From Kuschelorhynchus macadamiae (lineage: Eukaryota; Arthropoda; Insecta; Coleoptera; Curculionidae), in contig JAUTXW010003817.1 of NCBI GenBank assembly GCA_030620095.1, positions 476,501 through 540,500 of the forward strand: a DNA stretch of 64,000 bases, given 5' to 3'. Below the pieces are notes generated by a model. It ran no database searches. It was given only the letters and a program-made list of their open reading frames with translations, and was not told the DNA's origin. A program made the translations under genes and the position numbers. Positions 59,220 through 64,000 of this stretch are shown one piece after another; position 1 is the stretch's first letter, and every line of letters starts with the position of its first letter.

Positions 59220-60050
59220 TTTGCGATGCTACAGCAAGTTCTTTCATATATTTTGCGCGTTATGGATGACGCTAAAAATAAACATGTCAACTTGAACTTC
59301 ATGATGCTGCGTTAGTGTTAAAAAAGTTTTCGCAGCAAAATTATTTTAAAACCGAGATGAATAGTGGGGTTTTTTCTGAACCTCTTCGTTAATTAATTGT
59401 TTTTTGACTTATAGGTATTTTACGCCTCTTATATTTCCAGCCCTACATTGTGACGCTAAACACTCTATTTTATTGGGTAGGTTTGGTCATATAAAATATT
59501 TGCACTCTGGGTTTTGCACAGTATAATTTTTTTTGCGTGGAGATTTTGGATTTTGTCCCCTAGAGTTTTGGAAGCCAAATTTTTTTTTGGTACATACGTT
59601 GATTATGCCGGTATTTATTTTACTGTAATTAATCATCGCCGGCATTCTAAAACAAGCAAGGCATACATTGGCATTTTGTTTGCACTTTTTTGCCCCTTTC
59701 ACCCTTAGTACCCTTACTCTAGTTTTTTAAGATGTATCAATCAATTGCTTATCGCGTTGGTAATTGCTTCATCGTTTACATCGCGATTTTTGGCAGCATT
59801 GGCACAAAGAATATTTACATTCTTTACAGCAACGCTCTAAATGGCTCGATCCGGTAACTACTCCCAAAGTGGGCATGCTTGTATTGATTAAAAGTGATAA
59901 CGCTACGCCATGTCATTGGTCTCTTGCACGCATTGTTTAATTCACCCTGCCTCTGACGGAGTGGCCCGCGTTTCCACTGTAAAAATTAAAAATGGCAACC
60001 GCTTGTGAAATTATGCCATTTACCTGTTTAAAATGAGCTACTAGTTTCTT
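59220..60050 (+). pseudogene. BEL/Pao pol: integrase relic
   Basis: Broken frames read KKFSQQNYFKTEMN (linker after RNase H), a RFWILSPR segment, TYVDYAGIYFTV with the first integrase Asp in the typical GVDYAGP context, HRRHSKTSKAYIGI, then near 59860-60010 LVLIKSDNATP, HWSLARIV and HPASDGVARVSTVKIKNG, the diagnostic C-terminus of BEL/Pao pol. Numerous frameshifts. About 120 bp after the end begins a (TA)n array. Confidence 0.8.
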
Positions 60051-60123
60051 TTTATATATTAATATATTTATTTTAGTGGGTTAAATCTATTTTTTAACTT
60101 TTGGGTTATATAAACTTATACAG

Positions 60124-60802
<679 letters not shown>

Positions 60803-60861
<59 letters not shown>
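60803..60861. repeat. (TA)n microsatellite
   Basis: About 59 bp with one GTATAT; ends at ACAGTGTGG, the start of a mariner-like sequence. Confidence 0.97.
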
Positions 60862-60865
<4 letters not shown>

Positions 60866-62735
60866 TGTGGTTATTAAGTGTGCAACATATGGGAATTTTT
60901 TTTATTAACTACACAATCAAATTAAAAATATTGCCAAAAGTTGGTGCGTCCTCGATAATCATATAAAGTGTAGTGTAGAATGGTTGTAAGTCAAACAGCG
61001 TACAGGATAGGTCAAAAAATATTAAAAACATGCAAGAGTAAAGTACCCTTATTTCGAAAGATTCAGCAGAATGTTATTAAGAAAAGTTGTTTAGCATCAA
61101 AAGTTATGCCTGGATACCAAAACATAGCCTCCTGAGAAAAAACATTTTTTTGGAAAAAACAAAAAGGTTTTTGAAAAATTATCATAAACTCTTTCATAGT
61201 TTAATCAAAATCAGATCAGATTCGCATAACTCCTTTCAAATTTAAGTATACTTGTGAAATTAACATGGATTTTTAATTTTTTAGGGAATCACAAACTTCA
61301 GGTTTTTTTCAACTTTTCGCCAATATTCTTTTTAACAAGATGAAGTATTTCTGCAGAAAATATACACATTAAAAAACTTTCATTTGAAGTGCAAAATTTT
61401 CATTTCAAATATTTATTAAACAGCTGTACACATAATTGACAAACTGGAAATCCTTCAAAAAAAAAACAAATGAGGGTTAAAAGTGAATTAATGTGAATTA
61501 ATATTAACAACAAATCAAACGCACCGAGATCTAATTGAATGTGATACCACTAGGTTTACCAAAGGGTTACCTAGGTTTATTATAACTTAAAACTTAACAA
61601 TTTCACAACAAATCAGCATGAAGTAAAAAAACATTTAAGGAAGTACATAAAAAAACGAAAATTATTATCTAAGCGTATCTGTGTGCCCACCTTTTTTTCA
61701 ATGCATCTTCCGGTCATAAATTCACTAAAAGTATATCGCAAGATATTTGCTGAAATATTTCTGCAATGGAAACGAATCGAATTTTCAAGTTCCTCGACAT
61801 TATTAAATGGTCGATCCTTATAAAATTTTTGCTTTAAGTATCTCCATAAAAAAAATCTAATGGGGTAAGATCGGGGGAACGAGGAGGCCACCGTGGATCG
61901 GTATTTCGCCATAACCATTTAGTACCAAATTTCCGATTTAGCAATTCAGAAACATTTCTAGTAGAATGATCGAGACATCCATCACGTACAAATCATAATT
62001 TATACCGTTCTTGTAAACTTATATTGTCCAAAAAATCCGATATTTCGTTTTCCAGAAACTGTAAATAGGTATCACTAATCTTCTATTTGTCCTTGAATCC
62101 ATATGCAGAAATTAAAACGGATGTCATAGTCTTGTTCCTGAAACGTGCAAATAAACATTGGCCTATAAGCATGAAACTTCTTTTTCTTGAGAATGCTCTT
62201 AACAGAGCTTTTCTTAATAGCCGTATAAGCAGAAATTTCCTGGGTGGATCTTCTAGGGTTTTCAACAACTGACTGAAGTACCGTTAATTGATTTTGTTCA
62301 GTACAAACAGTTTTGGCACGTTCATTTTTATATTTTTAGTCTAAAGATCCTGTCTGTTTGAAGTTTATTAAAATTCTACTTAGAGTTGAGTAGTGAACTT
62401 GTTTGTCTGGATGTCGTTCATTGAAAATATCTGCTGCGTCACGCACTATTTTATAATTATTCCCACATATCAAAACTAATTCTGCCTTCTTGACTAGCGT
62501 TAATTGTCTTGGATGAGGTATTTTAAATGAAATAATGTGTTTCATCTTGTTAAAAAGAATATTGGCGAAATTTTCAAGTTGTGTTTAATATCATTGTAAC
62601 AAACCTGAAGTTTGTGATTCCCTGATAATCAAAAAAATCAATTTTTCAAAAACTTTTTTGATTTTTTCCAAAAAAATTATTTTTTCTCAGGAGGCTCTAT
62701 TTTAGTATCCAGGCATAACTTCCAACATCCAACAT
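60862..62735 (-). mobile_element. Mariner-like element relic with long subterminal inverted repeats
   Basis: Inverted arms at 61101-61345 and 62540-62722 share AAGTTATGCCTGGATAC, GCCTCCTGAGAAAAA, TTTTTGAAAAATT, GGGAATCACAAACTTCAGG and CGCCAATATTCTTTTTAACA. The arms include the transposase start codon region. The left flank begins ACAGTGTGGTTATTAAG after (TA)n; no matching right outer end follows 62735, so the element may be truncated there, or the left flank may be a different sequence. Confidence 0.8.
61613..62545 (-). pseudogene. Mariner-like transposase with central deletion
   Basis: Starts at ATG 62545: helix-turn-helix LTLVKKAELVLICGNNYKIV, DIFNERHPDKQVHYSTLSRI. Continues in other frames with NPRRSTQEISAYTAI, KKKKFHAYRP and NFCIWIQGQ (about 62100). 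The stretch with the first catalytic Asp is missing. Then DHSTRNVSELLNRKF, RWPPRSPDLTPLDFF with the third Asp (about 61870), LKQKFYKDRPFNNVEELENS and the C-terminus to 61640. The second Asp lies in the damaged VRDGCLDH segment. Confidence 0.85.
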
Positions 62736-62739
62736 AAAT

Positions 62740-63096
62740 CGTTTTTTATTTCATAAATTCGCTTTAAATTTTCTTTTTCTTTTTATCTTTCGCCTTGGAC
62801 GCTACTATGGGTTTTTCTCCCTTCTCGGTTTGTCTGCTGCCGAGTCCTCTAGTACGCACAAAATATCCCAAAATAGAAATATTTCTTTAATGGGCGCTAC
62901 TGGTCTACAATATATAGTTTCCCCTCTACCGTAGTGGCGCCACTATCACACTTCAAAAGTTCTCTTCTATTCGGTGATCGAAACCTGCCGTTAGTTCAAC
63001 TTGCACAACCATTGCGGCGTTGCGTTGTTTGAGTTTTTTTTTTCTAATTTGAAGTTTTGAAATTTCCACTAATTTTCAGTGGGTTATTGTAGTGTA
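62740..63096. other. Nothing recognised
   Basis: Contains GTAGTGGCGCCACTA (62934-62948), a short palindrome that may be a hAT-type subterminal word. No coding signal. Confidence 0.35.
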
Positions 63097-63480
63097 CAGT
63101 GGCGCAACTACAATGGTGCGAGTGGTGCGGTTGCGCCAGGGCCCGAGCCTTTGGAGGCCCGGCGGCGGCCCGGTTAAAATCAACAGAAAAAACTATCGTG
63201 TTAGAACTACCGATTTATAAAAGCGCACATTTAAGTAAGGAAATTAGATTTACAAAACTAAGTGACTTTTATAGATATGCGACAAAAGCCCCTTTACGTT
63301 GGTAAAGGTCAATCGAACAAAATTTCTACGGGGAATAGGGAGCGAGGTTGCAAAATAATTACTGAACTGATAGTTTATTTTAAATTATTTGCCATTTGTT
63401 TTGGACACGGCCGCATTACCCATTATGCCCGGGCCTAGGGCGGGCCCGTCGAAAAGAGGGCCGCTGCCGCCTTGCTGCAA
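63097..63480. mobile_element. hAT-like GC-rich terminus
   Basis: CAGTGGCGCAACTAC starts at 63097, the usual form of a family of insect hAT ends, followed by GGTGCGGTTGCGCCAGGGCCC and GGCCCGGCGGCGGCCCGG. A GC-rich block at 63410-63475 (CCCGGGCCTAGGGCGGGCCC) may be the inner part of the opposite end. No matching CACTG terminus was found. Confidence 0.5.
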
Positions 63481-64000
63481 CAAAACTCGTTTCTATAATT
63501 TTCCTTGTTTCATTTTATCAGTAAGTAGGTAATTTTTATATATTATTATATTAAAAGAGGGGAGCGAAAATAATCTGGTAATGGCTGAAATACTTTTAGA
63601 AGATAGGGCCGATAGGGGCCCGTAATCTCAAGCGTGCCTAGGTCCCCAAAAGTTGTAGGTGTGGTAATAGCTTTGGGTGCTAATTTTTTGTGTTGTGTTG
63701 GGTGCTAGACTAAAGCAGGCGTATAATTGCAGTGATACTGATTTTATATTTTCTTTTGTGAGTACTCAGCATTTTAGTTGTGATTTAATGTATGTGAAAA
63801 AGCTTGTAAAAATAGACATTTTTTTTCAAGTTATAGACAAAAGTAACACCAGTCAGTCGTCTAACCGTAAGTGGTCTAATTAGAATTATCATTATACTTT
63901 ATATGGAATATATTATGGTTGATATAAATGATATAATCTTATTTCAGTTTTCTATGATACCTATCTGATTTGCTGAAGTTATTCTGAATGTTAAAACAAG
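63481..64000. other. Nothing recognised
   Basis: GGGCCGATAGGGGCCCG at 63605-63622 may be a further hAT-related GC-rich word. An open frame of 68 codons at 63677-63883 has no recognisable features. Confidence 0.35.

Overview
This is AT-rich eukaryotic DNA from an insect nuclear genome. The transposon complement (Tc1/mariner, hAT, Penelope-like, Ty3/gypsy, BEL/Pao, a tRNA-derived SINE) and short exons inside kilobase introns suggest a large, repeat-laden genome, perhaps a beetle; the order is inference. There are no operons, ribosome binding sites or CRISPR arrays.

The only host gene I can name is the 3' end of an attractin homologue (vertebrate ATRN, Drosophila distracted) on the + strand. 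Four exons (17810-17974, 25456-25582, 27279-27432, 41067-41233) join in frame with GT/AG borders. They encode the last extracellular segment, the transmembrane helix, the MASRPF cytoplasmic motif and the C-terminus. Exons for the kelch, CUB and EGF regions were not found and probably lie to the left. The last intron is 13.6 kb and almost filled by transposons.

Layout. 1-17.8 kb: a tandem repeat, a SINE, gag relics of a Ty3/gypsy family in opposite orientations, a hAT element with BED finger and dimerisation remnants (4.64-7.67 kb), a non-LTR 3' end, a Penelope promoter fragment, a deleted mariner-like relic, a gypsy RT relic and a large inverted pair of gag copies. 18-25.4 kb (intron): a SWIM-finger relic and two inverted Tc1 copies. 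27.4-41 kb (last intron): a Penelope-like element with an intact RT frame (29.2-30.9), a mariner-like element with long inverted termini (30.97-33.93), two GIY-YIG fragments, an inverted pair of hAT fragments, and a decayed Ty3/gypsy element on the minus strand (36.4-40.0). 41.3-64 kb: a ~0.8 kb direct duplication, a ~700 bp palindrome, a near-perfect 90-bp hairpin, BEL/Pao gag and integrase relics, two further mariner-like relics and a GC-rich hAT-like terminus.

Thirteen (TA)n arrays, the longest about 350 bp, punctuate the window. Several abut transposon ends: the Penelope promoter fragments, and mariner-like ends that begin CAGGGTG or ACAGTGTG. Almost every element is decayed; the Penelope RT is the most intact mobile coding sequence. 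I found no clearly new multi-gene system. The most interesting signals are the Penelope promoter/ribozyme-like segment with its (TA)n junctions, the large palindromes, and the host gene's transposon-packed last intron.
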